Shown: piece by piece, positions 26,380-34,930 of the stretch
How positions within the stretch are numbered: the stretch's first letter is position 1
Layout: each line of letters begins with the position of its first letter
Source: Promethearchaeota archaeon
Lineage (GTDB): Archaea > Asgardarchaeota > Lokiarchaeia > Sigyniarchaeales > SOKP01
Length of the DNA: 64,000 nt
Reading direction: 5' to 3'
NCBI GenBank assembly: GCA_030606485.1
Contig: JAUWGH010000004.1
Coordinates: forward strand, 1 to 64,000
Notes under the pieces: model-generated
What the model saw: only the letters and a program-made list of their open reading frames with translations
What the model was told of the DNA's origin: nothing
Databases searched by the model: none
Program-made: the position numbers and the translations under genes

Positions 26380-27162
26380 ATGTCATCAGACGTTTTACTT
26401 TCAGTTAAAGATATTTCTATTCTCTCAGAAGATAGGCAGTGTAATATTGTTGATACAATATCATTTGATGTGATGGAAGGAAGTATTCATTCGATAATTG
26501 GACCTAATGGAGCAGGAAAATCAACCTTAGGATATGCAATAATGGGAGTTTACCATCCATGTAGTGGAAAAATATTTTTTAAAGGAAAAGATATTACTGA
26601 CTTATCTATTACGGAGAGAGCAAAGAGGGGAATTACACTTGCTTGGCAGACTCCAGCTAGGTTTGATGGTTTATCGGTTTATGACTATATTGGGGTCGGT
26701 GTCAAAGATAAAAATTTAATTGAGCAAAGAGTGAGAGAAGCGTTAGAAATTGTTAATTTAGATCCAGATGTGTATATTAAGCGAAAGGTTGATGCAAATT
26801 TGAGTGGAGGGGAGAGAAAAAGGATCGAATTGGCTTCAGTAATCGCGATGCGTCCTAAGCTTGTTATTTTGGATGAAGCAGAGGCGGGAATGGATTTAAT
26901 CGTTTTAGAGTCTTTTATGGACATTTTCAATAAGATTAAAGAGCTCGGAATGACCATCTTATTAATTACTCACCGAGAAGATATTGGAATGGTTTCGGAC
27001 AATTCAACTCTGCTTTGGGAGGGTAAAGTCTTGGTAAATGGTCCCTTTCGGGAAGTTATGCTTCACTATTGTGAAAAAGCCGGGTTGAAACAGATTTGCA
27101 ATAGAACATTATTTGAGCGATTTGATCAATTCATAAATGGTATAATTAAGGATGAGACGTAG
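26380..27162 (+). CDS. sufC: SufC/SmsC-type ATPase for Fe-S cluster assembly
   Basis: Product of 260 residues, ABC-type ATPase of the SUF system: Walker A GPNGAGKST, Q-loop WQTPARFDG, signature LSGGERKRIELA, Walker B LVILDEAEAGMD and switch His ITHRED. It forms a complex with the next gene's product and powers scaffold rearrangement during cluster building. The pair alone corresponds to the minimal SUF (SmsCB) set that, as I recall, has been proposed as the ancestral archaeal form. Twelve bases separate it from the scaffold gene, which has its own GAGGAAGTG. Confidence 0.92.
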   Translation: MSSDVLLSVKDISILSEDRQCNIVDTISFDVMEGSIHSIIGPNGAGKSTLGYAIMGVYHPCSGKIFFKGKDITDLSITERAKRGITLAWQTPARFDGLSVYDYIGVGVKDKNLIEQRVREALEIVNLDPDVYIKRKVDANLSGGERKRIELASVIAMRPKLVILDEAEAGMDLIVLESFMDIFNKIKELGMTILLITHREDIGMVSDNSTLLWEGKVLVNGPFREVMLHYCEKAGLKQICNRTLFERFDQFINGIIKDET

Positions 27163-27174
27163 AGGAAGTGAAAG

Positions 27175-28125
27175 ATGAGCGATAAGATTGATTCTGGTGA
27201 AATCTTGAAAAGTCTTGGGAAATATGATCTCGATATTAGTAATTTTCTGCCAGAACACAAAGGACCTAAATTGGTCCTAAATTTTAATAAAATTTCTACC
27301 ATTAGTCAAGTTGAGGGTGTAATTCTCAAAGGTCATGAAATAGAGAATGGAGTCATAGCAGATATAATAATAAAAGAAGGAACTGTACTGGAAGATCCCA
27401 TTCATTTATGTTTCGGGGTCAATAAGGAAACTGGGCTCCAAGAAATTTTTCCAAGAATTATTGCAGAAGATAACTCAAGTGTTACTCTACAAGCCCATTG
27501 CAGTTTTCCAAATGCAAAAAATCTAATACACAAAATGTTTGGACATATTTATATTGGGAAAAATTGCAAATTCGTTTATAATGAAACACACTTTCATGGA
27601 TATACAGGCGGGGCTACCGTAGCGCCAGTATCTTATGTTTATGTAGGGGAAAATAGTTATTTCGAGAATAATTTCTTTTTAACACAGGGAACAATTGGTC
27701 GTATGAAGATTCAAATAGACATTTATGCTTTTAAGGATAGTATAATCAATTCAAATGTGAAAGCTTTTGGTAAAAACTCTTTAGATTCAATTCGTGTAAG
27801 AGATGCAGTCTTTTTGGAGGGAGAAAATGCCAGAAGCATAATTAAAATGAAAGCAGCAGCCATTGGTGGTGGCGAGGTCATGATGTTTGGTATTACAGAG
27901 GGCAATGCAGCGAATACAACAGGTCATGTGGATTGCACTGAAATCGTAAAAGACCGAGGATCTAGATGTCGAGCAATCCCCCTTATTAGGGCTACTGATG
28001 AGAGTTGTCACATAACTCATGAAGCAAGTTTAGGTAAGGTAGATTCGGCACAGTTAAATGCATTAATGGCTCGTGGTTTAGATGAAGATGAAGCAACAGA
28101 TTTAATTATAAAAAATATGCTTTAA
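27175..28125 (+). CDS. sufB: SufB/SmsB-type Fe-S scaffold protein
   Basis: Product of 316 residues, about two-thirds the length of bacterial SufB, lacking its N-terminal domain. The beta-helix core (SVTLQAHCSFP, YNETHFHGYTGG, GRMKIQIDIYAF, MFGITEGNAANTTGHVDCTEIV) and the C-terminal helical ATPase-contact region (SCHITHEASLGKVD, LMARGLDEDEA) are complete. Conserved Cys (HVDC) and Glu/His residues fit cluster ligation. With sufC it would build [4Fe-4S] clusters. The following wHTH gene begins 15 bp later and may regulate the unit. Confidence 0.92.
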   Translation: MSDKIDSGEILKSLGKYDLDISNFLPEHKGPKLVLNFNKISTISQVEGVILKGHEIENGVIADIIIKEGTVLEDPIHLCFGVNKETGLQEIFPRIIAEDNSSVTLQAHCSFPNAKNLIHKMFGHIYIGKNCKFVYNETHFHGYTGGATVAPVSYVYVGENSYFENNFFLTQGTIGRMKIQIDIYAFKDSIINSNVKAFGKNSLDSIRVRDAVFLEGENARSIIKMKAAAIGGGEVMMFGITEGNAANTTGHVDCTEIVKDRGSRCRAIPLIRATDESCHITHEASLGKVDSAQLNALMARGLDEDEATDLIIKNML

Positions 28126-28140
28126 TGGGGTGTCAAAATA

Positions 28141-28788
28141 GTGAAAGAAAATACAAAATATAATATGCATAGATTTATAGGGAAGCAAATTATAGATGAG
28201 ATTCAGCCTTGGTTTGAATTTTCTACAAGTTTACCATGGGACGAAAGAAGTCCTCCGTGGGTATTTGATAATAAGGTAAGAAGGCAAATATTAGTTACAT
28301 TATCTGAAAGTCCTTTAACTTTTGAAGAAATTATGGAACGAGTATTATTTAAACCAGCGCCATTGATAATAACAAAAGAAGAATATGAACCAAAAATAAT
28401 ATATCAATGGGATAAAAGAACGATTGAAAATCATTTATTTAATTTAGAATGGTATGGACTTGTCAGAAAGAACGTTGATAAATATGAAATTAACTTTCCA
28501 ATTCTTAATAAAGAGCAACTAGACGATGTTGAGAATTACGTTATTAAATTTGCAGAAAATTGGGTAAAAGTAATTGAGGAATCCAAGGAAGAAATTTTAA
28601 ATAAATACCAAGGATTGCATAAGAACACTCCAATAATGGATATAATTATTGAAAAAATTATTGAGAAATTATGGGAAACTCTTAAAAAGAAGGGATTAGT
28701 TCCCAATAAACCGAATCTCAAGCATCTATGGGGAGAACAGTTGAGAAAAACTAAATTCAATGAATGGGTCTCAAAAAATTTTAAATAA
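28141..28788 (+). CDS. Winged-helix regulator-like protein in the Sms operon
   Basis: Product of 215 residues. Residues about 38-110 look like an ArsR-type winged helix: NKVRRQILVTLSESPLTFEEIMER, a long insertion, then a recognition-helix region TIENHLFNLEWYGLVRK and a wing. The C-terminal half is helical and charged (Lys/Glu/Trp), possibly for dimerisation. No Cys cluster is present, so direct Fe-S sensing is unlikely. GTG 28141 start, preceded by GGGGTG, 15 bp after sufB, so co-transcription with sufCB is probable. Confidence 0.6.
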   Translation: MKENTKYNMHRFIGKQIIDEIQPWFEFSTSLPWDERSPPWVFDNKVRRQILVTLSESPLTFEEIMERVLFKPAPLIITKEEYEPKIIYQWDKRTIENHLFNLEWYGLVRKNVDKYEINFPILNKEQLDDVENYVIKFAENWVKVIEESKEEILNKYQGLHKNTPIMDIIIEKIIEKLWETLKKKGLVPNKPNLKHLWGEQLRKTKFNEWVSKNFK

Positions 28789-28845
28789 TTATAAATTTCT
28801 TATTTTATGCATTCATTTTTTATTATTAAGTAAGGTGAAATTAAA

Positions 28846-29229
28846 ATGAAAATATTACACCATGGTTTAACATTTCGTTCTAAAGAAGAAAGCGATAAAT
28901 TTTTCATAGATTTTTTAGGTTTAGAAATAAAACGTTCTTTTACGGGCGAAAAATGGCTAATGAAGGAGTGTTTTGGGTTAGATCAAGACATTGAAATAAT
29001 TCACTATGGAAATGAAGAAGCCCTATTAGAAGTATTTATAAATGATAATGTTTCAGAAAAAAAAGATAAAATTGTTCATATTTGCATAGAAGTCGATGAT
29101 CGGGATTCCTTAGTAGATAAAGCAGCTGCTATGGGAATCGAATCAATAGTTATTCCAAGAAAAGATAGTGAGAAAGGTTATTACTTATTCATTCAAGATT
29201 CTTCAAATAATTTATATGAGATCAAATAA
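28846..29229 (+). CDS. Glyoxalase/VOC-fold protein
   Basis: Product of 127 residues, one vicinal-oxygen-chelate module pair: ILHHGLTFRSKEES (first metal-side His), DFLGLEIKR, EALLEVFI, HICIEVDDRD and the closing FIQDSSNNLYEIK with the C-terminal Glu. Metal ligands of the lactoylglutathione-lyase kind (His/Glu at strand ends) are plausible, but the substrate is unknown. AAGGTGA lies 8 bases before the ATG. It is the next gene after the Sms regulator. Confidence 0.78.
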   Translation: MKILHHGLTFRSKEESDKFFIDFLGLEIKRSFTGEKWLMKECFGLDQDIEIIHYGNEEALLEVFINDNVSEKKDKIVHICIEVDDRDSLVDKAAAMGIESIVIPRKDSEKGYYLFIQDSSNNLYEIK

Positions 29230-29263
29230 GTTTTAAATTGTTATTTGATTTTGAGAAATTATA

Positions 29264-29857
29264 ATGCAGTTGTATTTTATATCAGACAGAGGATTTTTAA
29301 TAAAAATCAATAAATACGACTTTCTAAATGAGGATGTTTATGTAACTGATGATGGCAGCACAGTTTATATCTGGTATGGCCTAAGTGCTTCGAAGGAGAA
29401 GAAAGAAGCGGCTTTGCGGACCGCACGGCATATAGTTAGAGAAAAAGTAGGTTCTGCAAAAATTCTCTTAATGAATCAAAATGATGAATATGGTGCTTTT
29501 TTAGCCATGATAGATGATTTAAGAGGTGGTATATTAGAAGATGGATCTTTTAAACCAAGACCAGAATTAGATTTGGAGGAGATCATAGAAGGGCCAGAGA
29601 AAGATATAGGTCTGGAATCTATGTTTAGAGTTGCAGCATATTATATTTCTTTAGAAAATTATACTTATGACGATTTATGTTGGCTTTTGGCCGAAAAACA
29701 CCTAATCATAATGAAGGGTAATGCAAACATAACGGAAGATGATATCAAGCAGAAAGCAGAGGAGGTATATAAATCGTCCACAACATACGATGAGTTATGT
29801 TGGTTGATGGGGGAACTTGATATATTGATTGATCAGGGCTACATTGAATTAGATTAA
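29264..29857 (+). CDS. Gelsolin-like domain protein (Asgard cytoskeletal signature)
   Basis: Product of 197 residues. Residues about 15-95 match a single gelsolin repeat: LNEDVYVTDDGSTVYIWYGLSASKEKK is the strand-turn-strand with the acidic calcium-binding turn, followed by the long helix (AALRTARHIVREK) and AKILLMNQNDEYGAF. The C-terminal half has two copies of a short helical motif (YTYDDLCWLLAEK at about 140 and TTYDELCWLMGEL at about 173), an internal duplication not part of gelsolin. Asgard gelsolins bind actin-like filaments in published work. Here the short form could cap or sever filaments or act in lipid signalling. No ribosome site is clear. Confidence 0.72.
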   Translation: MQLYFISDRGFLIKINKYDFLNEDVYVTDDGSTVYIWYGLSASKEKKEAALRTARHIVREKVGSAKILLMNQNDEYGAFLAMIDDLRGGILEDGSFKPRPELDLEEIIEGPEKDIGLESMFRVAAYYISLENYTYDDLCWLLAEKHLIIMKGNANITEDDIKQKAEEVYKSSTTYDELCWLMGELDILIDQGYIELD

Positions 29858-29977
29858 AGAATTGAACAATCTTTTTTTTCTACTTTTATAATTGATTTAT
29901 TTTTAAAGCTAGTTTAAAAAAGGAAAAATTTAACTCAAGTATATTAAAAATCTTTTATTACTTTGTTTGGCTTTATT

Positions 29978-30370
29978 TTATTCTTTGGCTATATTTAGTT
30001 CCTTCTTTTGTTTGGCTCTATAATTTTCTATTGCCTTACGTAATCCATCAGAGGCTAAGTTAGAGCAGTGCATTTTAATGGGGGGAAGACCATCTAATGA
30101 ACCTGCAATATCATCTCTTGTTATTTTCATAGCCTCATCTAATGTCTTTCCTTTAGCTAACTCCGTTATCATTGAAGAAGTAGCAATGGCTGCACCACAC
30201 CCAAAAGTCTGGAAGGAAATGTCATCAATCCGATCATCCTTTATTTTAATATAAATATACATTAAATCTCCACAAACTGGGTTTCCGACCTCTCCCACAG
30301 CATCTGCATCCTTCATTTCTCCCATATTTCGGGGGTTTCTGAAATGATCCATTACTTTTTCTGAATACAT
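29978..30370 (-). CDS. iscU: IscU-type Fe-S scaffold protein
   Basis: Product of 130 residues with all scaffold ligands: C33 and D35 in GNPVCGDLM, C58 in FGCGAAIA and C102 in MHCSNLA. It assembles [2Fe-2S] clusters on sulfur delivered by the cysteine desulfurase encoded 45 bp upstream on the same strand. It resembles the scaffold domain of the fused IscU at 52287-53081 over its whole length, so the two loci are paralogous modules. Confidence 0.94.
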   Translation of the reverse strand: MYSEKVMDHFRNPRNMGEMKDADAVGEVGNPVCGDLMYIYIKIKDDRIDDISFQTFGCGAAIATSSMITELAKGKTLDEAMKITRDDIAGSLDGLPPIKMHCSNLASDGLRKAIENYRAKQKKELNIAKE

Positions 30371-30415
30371 TTTATTTATGCCTTATTTTTAATTTTTGAT
30401 TAATATTTTTATATT

Positions 30416-31654
30416 TTAATGGTGGTGGTCAGTTTCGTATGTTGGATCAAACATATATTTTTTCCCCTTTTTTAAGGGGGACATCTTTCTCAATTTTTCG
30501 ATAATAGGAGGGAGTTTTTCTAAAAAATAGTCAATATCTGCTTCAGTCGTATATCTTCCCATAGTAATTCTTAATGAACCATGTGCATCTTCAGGTTTTT
30601 GACCGATGGCTAATAATACATGAGAAGGTTCTAAAGATTTTGAAGAACACGCCGAACCTGTTGAGGCGGCTATACCTTCCACATCCAAACTTAAAATTAT
30701 AGATTCTCCTTCAATATATCTAAACCCTAAATTAACATTGTTTGGTAGACGCTTAGTATAGTGCCCATTAAGATAAACATCTTCAATATTTTCGGTAATT
30801 TCCTTTATAATTTTATCTCTAAATTTTATTAATTTTTCAGATTCTTCCTTCATATTCCGTTTGCATAATTCTACTGCTTTTGCAAACCCAGCAATACCTG
30901 GAACATTTTCTGTGCTTGACCTCAACCCCCTTTCATGCCCTCCGCCATGTAATAGCGGCTCTATATACTTACCCCACCCTTTTCTTACACCATGTCCCCT
31001 GATATATAATAATCCAACTCCTTTTGGTCCATATAGCTTGTGCCCCGAAGCTGAAAGCAGATCTATATTCATCTCTTCAACATCGATAGGAACTTTTCCA
31101 AAAGTTTGAACAGCGTCAGTATGAAATATAACATCGTGTTTTTTTGCGATTTCTCCAATTTCTTTTATTGGTTCGATTGTTCCTATTTCATTATTTGCAA
31201 ATATTATAGATATCAAAATTGTTTTATTGGTGATGGTCTCTTCCAATTCTTTTAAAACAATCAATCCGAATTCATCTACAGGTAAATAACTCACTTTGAA
31301 CCCTTGTTTTTCCAGATATTGACAAGTGTGTTGGACAGCATGATGTTCAATGCTTGAAGTAATTATATGATTACCACGTCCTTTATTTTTAAAAGCTACC
31401 CCTTTTATTGCTAAATTATCAGATTCGGTGCCAGATGATGTGAAAAAGATTTCATCCTTTTTAGCGTTAATCAATGAAGCCACAGTTTCTCTAGATTTTT
31501 CTAATATTTGAGCTGCATTTTGACCTATTTTATGAAAACTTGATGGATTTCCATAAGTTTCTCTATGATGTTTCTCAATTTCTTTTATAACCTCTGGATC
31601 CATGGGAGTTGTAGCAGCGTAGTCTAAATATACATTTTTCATTTCTACTTTCAC
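30416..31654 (-). CDS. iscS: Cysteine desulfurase (complete active site)
   Basis: Product of 412 residues, class V aminotransferase fold. Key residues are present: SIEHHAV (His104), HTDAVQT with Asp180 and Gln183, SASGHKLYGPKG with PLP-lysine K206, and the catalytic Cys C336 in GSACSSKSLEPSH. It converts cysteine to alanine, loading a persulfide for IscU. The length and C-terminal extension (ending in three His) are unremarkable. It contrasts with the degenerate IscS at 53083-54276. First gene of the iscS-iscU pair. Confidence 0.95.
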   Translation of the reverse strand: MKVEMKNVYLDYAATTPMDPEVIKEIEKHHRETYGNPSSFHKIGQNAAQILEKSRETVASLINAKKDEIFFTSSGTESDNLAIKGVAFKNKGRGNHIITSSIEHHAVQHTCQYLEKQGFKVSYLPVDEFGLIVLKELEETITNKTILISIIFANNEIGTIEPIKEIGEIAKKHDVIFHTDAVQTFGKVPIDVEEMNIDLLSASGHKLYGPKGVGLLYIRGHGVRKGWGKYIEPLLHGGGHERGLRSSTENVPGIAGFAKAVELCKRNMKEESEKLIKFRDKIIKEITENIEDVYLNGHYTKRLPNNVNLGFRYIEGESIILSLDVEGIAASTGSACSSKSLEPSHVLLAIGQKPEDAHGSLRITMGRYTTEADIDYFLEKLPPIIEKLRKMSPLKKGKKYMFDPTYETDHHH

Positions 31655-31791
31655 TTATGATTTAATTCCTTCTCAACAATTTAATTATTTTTCTTATATT
31701 TTAAAAAATGCCTTACTATTTGTTAGAACACGAAAAAGCAAATTACGCATTTCTTTTTAGAATTTATTAATTATCTTAAGATATATATCAA

Positions 31792-32379
31792 TTATGTCGT
31801 CTTAAAAGAATTTTCAACTTTTTTCAATAAATTTTCTATAGTTCTTCTCTCTTTTATACTAAAATTAGATTCAAAATCACTTCTTATAGAAGTGCCATAA
31901 TAGGTATTACCAAAAAAAGTATTGCATTTCTTTATTGATTCTAATAATAACTTTTCATCTCCTACATGTAAATAGATTGAAATATCATTTATTATTAAAA
32001 TATTCGTTGGTTTTTTGATATAACTTTCAAGAGCTTTTGACGTTATAAGATAATTATGATTTGCATTTCTATACAATTCCTCTCGATTCTTCGCATTCAG
32101 CCGGGGTGGAATAATTTCTCCTTGTAAATTAAAGTAATTACAGATTTTACTTTTCGCATAAAAATCTTTTATTCTACCTCCAATATTTTTTCCTTTAATC
32201 ATTATTAATTGGGGTGCAAAATCCAAAATGCTAATTTCCTTAGGAGCTATTTTTTTATCTTCTAAAAGTAATTGTATAAAATTTGCCGTGTAGAATGTCT
32301 TTTTCGTATCGACTTCGCCGTAGATTATAGTTGTATGCCCGATTAAACTCTCGAAATCTATATTATTATAAAAACTCAT
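31792..32379 (-). CDS. RecA/KaiC-like ATPase-fold protein with degenerate Walker A
   Basis: Product of 195 residues. The order (Walker-A-like GEVDTKKTF near residue 21, strand EISILDFAPQ, and a hydrophobic strand with NILIINDISIYLH near 130) is that of small archaeal RecA-superfamily proteins. The P-loop lacks the second Gly of GxxxxGKT, so ATP hydrolysis is doubtful. The sequence is Tyr/Asn-rich and otherwise unfamiliar. It may be a nucleotide-binding regulator. Located between iscS and thiW without overlap. Confidence 0.45.
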   Translation of the reverse strand: MSFYNNIDFESLIGHTTIIYGEVDTKKTFYTANFIQLLLEDKKIAPKEISILDFAPQLIMIKGKNIGGRIKDFYAKSKICNYFNLQGEIIPPRLNAKNREELYRNANHNYLITSKALESYIKKPTNILIINDISIYLHVGDEKLLLESIKKCNTFFGNTYYGTSIRSDFESNFSIKERRTIENLLKKVENSFKTT

Positions 32380-32414
32380 TTTTCGATTAAAAAATATTTA
32401 AATTTATCTTTAAA

Positions 32415-32987
32415 TTAAAAGAAATCCTTCCAAGTTATTCCAGCTTTCTTTAAGACTTTCAGCATTAAAAATCCCAAAATAGTTCCGGGGATACAACTTA
32501 ACGCAAATAGACCCCACCAAAATAATATACCTTCAAATGTTGGGACTCCGTAAAGAGGTAGAAGAAAATCTGAAATAGTGCCACCAATAAATATTGTACC
32601 GATTGGATCCGTTAAACTGGCGTAATCAACATATTTAGGCTTTTTTTTGCGCAATACATAAGAAACTGTTCCTGTAATAAGTGCTCCGGAGATTCCACCA
32701 GGAAATGCTAATATGGATCCAATTCCTAAACTAAAACGTAAGACTGCAATAGCTAATGCAGTCGTGCATGCCAAACTTAGTCCAACCAACACACCCATCA
32801 TACCATTTATCATATGGGCATAAGGGTTAATTTTTGAACCAAAAATTTCAAAGTAAGCAAAAATATTAAGGTAGCTAAGAATTAAACCAACTCCAACAAA
32901 TACAGCAGAAGTTGCAATTCTCTTATTTTTGTTGGTTTTGAATAATTTTTTATTTTTTGGCTCATCAGTTGATTGATTAGAATTAAT
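32415..32987 (-). CDS. thiW: ThiW-like ECF transporter substrate-binding subunit, ATT start proposed
   Basis: The frame from 32813 (132 residues) covers only part of the family. The same frame extends upstream through KRIATSAVFVGVGLILSYL and GSKINPYAHMINGMMGVLVG, the first helices and the conserved HMIN block of ThiW, and FPGGISGAL follows. About six membrane helices are predicted. ThiW is the S-component thought to import thiazole/thiamine precursors with the ECF ATPases, which are not in this window. No ATG, GTG or TTG precedes the conserved region. ATT at 32987 lies six or so bases after GGAGTTAAGGA and gives 190 residues; an upstream frameshift is the alternative. Confidence 0.72.
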   Translation of the reverse strand: MNSNQSTDEPKNKKLFKTNKNKRIATSAVFVGVGLILSYLNIFAYFEIFGSKINPYAHMINGMMGVLVGLSLACTTALAIAVLRFSLGIGSILAFPGGISGALITGTVSYVLRKKKPKYVDYASLTDPIGTIFIGGTISDFLLPLYGVPTFEGILFWWGLFALSCIPGTILGFLMLKVLKKAGITWKDFF

Positions 32988-33047
32988 TTTTTCCTTAACT
33001 CCAACTATTAATTCTATGTTTATTTACAGTTAATTTTTCAATTATAT

Positions 33048-34499
33048 TTATAATAGATAACCTTCTTTAATATCTTCAATGTTTATTCCTAGCTCTTTTA
33101 GTTTTTCTCGTATCTCATCAGAAATGTCAAATATTTTCTTTTCCCTTAATTTAACGCGAGTCTCTGCAATAATATTCAATAAAGCTTTTATTAATTTATC
33201 TTTTTCATCCATTGAGTCAATCACATATTCTGATATTCTTTGCTCTAAATTAGGGAATATTCCAAATATTTTATCAATTTTGGTCATAAATTCAAAAAAT
33301 TTATTTTTAAATTCTTGTGTAATTTTTAAATTCTTTTCTAATATCTCTCTATTAAGATCCCTTATTAACGATAACAATTCTGCAATTGCGACAGGTGTGT
33401 TAAAATCATCATCCATCGCTTCGATAATATTTGATTCAGCAACATTAATTTTTAAGAGTAAATTATCAACTTCAGAAGATATTTCTTTTATTGGAGGAAT
33501 TTGATGAATTTTCTTTATTGTATTAAGTAATTTTGAGTAATTTTTCTCAATCTGCTTCATATTCTCTAAAGAGTAATTTATGGACTTCCGGTAATGCGAA
33601 GAAATTAAAAAGAATCTAACTACCATAGGGTCAAATTCCTTTATAATTTCAGAAACTAAAAAGAAATTTCCCAAACTTCTTGACATTTTCTCATCATCGA
33701 TATTTACAAAACCATTATGTAGAAAATAATTCGCAAATGGCTTACCTGTGAATGATTCAGATTGTGCAATTTCATTCCTATGATGAGGAAATTTCAAATC
33801 TTGACCACCTCCATGAATATCAATTGTTTCCCCTAAATAATTGATTGCCATTGCTGAACATTCGATGTGCCAACCTGGCCTCCCCTTACTCCACGGGCTT
33901 TCCCAATATGGTTCTCCTTCCTTCATTTTTTTCCATAAAGCAAAATCTCTCGGGTCTAATTTGTCTTCACCATATGCAACATCTTGATCTTCTTCGATTT
34001 CTTGTTCAATTTCCTCTTCAATATCTACGTTTGAAAAAATTGTGTTGTAATTCGGAAATGAATTTACAGAAAAATATACAGAGCCATTTTTCTCATAGGC
34101 AACACCTTTTTCTATCAGACCTTGAATAAATTTTATCATAAAGTCGATAGTCTCCGTGGCTTTGGGATTTTTATAATCCTTCTCAATATTGAGAATATCC
34201 ATAATTTCCATATATTCCTTTATATATAGTTCACTGAGTGTGGTTGTATCAATACCTTTCTCATTGGCCCTGTTAATTATATTATCATCAATGTCGGTAA
34301 CGTTTTTTACGAGTTTAACATTAAAACCCTTGAATTCAAGATACCTGCGAATGATATCAAATACTACTGCTGACTTTGCGTGTCCCAAATGAGTTGACTC
34401 ATAAACCGTTGGACCGCAAACATACATAAGAACCTCTTTAGGACTTATTGATTTAAACTCTTCTTTTTGAAATGTTAAACTATTATATATTTGCAACAT
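33048..34499 (-). CDS. cysS: Cysteinyl-tRNA synthetase
   Basis: Product of 483 residues, class Ia synthetase: YVCGPTVYESTHLGHAKS holds the zinc Cys and the HIGH-type motif. The other zinc ligands are in HIECSAMAINYLG and HGGGQDLKFPHHRNE, the KMSKS loop reads EKMSRSLG, and the DALR anticodon-binding domain follows at about 340-480. It charges tRNA-Cys. A tRNA-Cys gene lies 46 bp upstream on the same strand, so the enzyme and its substrate RNA may be co-transcribed or co-inherited. Length is normal. Confidence 0.96.
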   Translation of the reverse strand: MLQIYNSLTFQKEEFKSISPKEVLMYVCGPTVYESTHLGHAKSAVVFDIIRRYLEFKGFNVKLVKNVTDIDDNIINRANEKGIDTTTLSELYIKEYMEIMDILNIEKDYKNPKATETIDFMIKFIQGLIEKGVAYEKNGSVYFSVNSFPNYNTIFSNVDIEEEIEQEIEEDQDVAYGEDKLDPRDFALWKKMKEGEPYWESPWSKGRPGWHIECSAMAINYLGETIDIHGGGQDLKFPHHRNEIAQSESFTGKPFANYFLHNGFVNIDDEKMSRSLGNFFLVSEIIKEFDPMVVRFFLISSHYRKSINYSLENMKQIEKNYSKLLNTIKKIHQIPPIKEISSEVDNLLLKINVAESNIIEAMDDDFNTPVAIAELLSLIRDLNREILEKNLKITQEFKNKFFEFMTKIDKIFGIFPNLEQRISEYVIDSMDEKDKLIKALLNIIAETRVKLREKKIFDISDEIREKLKELGINIEDIKEGYLL

Positions 34500-34545
34500 C
34501 CTTTGAGTATTTTAATTTATTTTATAAATGTTTTTAAGCAAAATA

Positions 34546-34618
34546 AGCCAGTGGTGGGACTTGAACCCACGAATAACCGCTCTGCAGGCGGTCTCCTTAG
34601 CCACTCGGATACACTGGC
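34546..34618 (-). tRNA. tRNA-Cys (anticodon GCA)
   Basis: A 73-nt cloverleaf on the minus strand: acceptor GCCAGTG/CACTGGC, D arm TCC-loop-GGA with the GG pair, anticodon arm ACCGC-CTGCAGA-GCGGT giving GCA, five-base variable region, and T arm GTGGG-TTCAAGT-CCCAC. The discriminator is U73, the main identity element for cysteine tRNAs. No intron and no encoded CCA (the next bases are TAT). It lies just upstream of cysS on the same strand. Confidence 0.97.
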
Positions 34619-34930
34619 TTTTATTGCTGTCGAGTTATTAAAAATATGTGTATTATATCAAATAAATTTTATTCTAATATTCTTTTAAAATTATTCATTG
34701 AATTGTTCTCGCCATTTCTTGATGGATAACCTATTAATATCCTCCCGAAAAATTTTCAATATTGCATCTATTTAAGCAATTTAAACATAATTCTGTGATG
34801 AATTACAATCATTAAATACTCAATTTTGCCAAAGCAAATGAATTTAAACCTTTTGGAACTATTAATGGAAAAAAAGTAATATAAAAAGATATTCAAATAG
34901 GAAAAGAAAATAATAAAAAAATTAAAATTT
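34619..34930. other. Non-coding gap upstream of tRNA-Cys, with a possible short coding remnant
   Basis: 312 bp. Near the tRNA the minus strand carries an A/T-rich promoter-like stretch (34630-34680). On the minus strand a short frame ending at about 34697 (INRLSIKKWREQFNE) has protein-like composition but is only some 20 codons and has no identifiable start or family. It may be a tail remnant. Nothing else is recognisable. Confidence 0.25.

Noticed and set aside
31640-31654. Start choice of the complete iscS at internal Met5
   Set aside because: Either Met is possible; the earlier one was kept because both precede the conserved VYLDYAATT segment and function is unaffected.
33079-33504. 141-codon frame antisense to cysS
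   Set aside because: Long antisense frames arise from Ser/Phe-rich complement of Lys/Glu-rich coding DNA; no motif is present.
34491-34688. Open frame across the tRNA-Cys gene on the + strand
   Set aside because: It overlaps a complete tRNA on the other strand and the cysS start; its composition comes from the tRNA stems.
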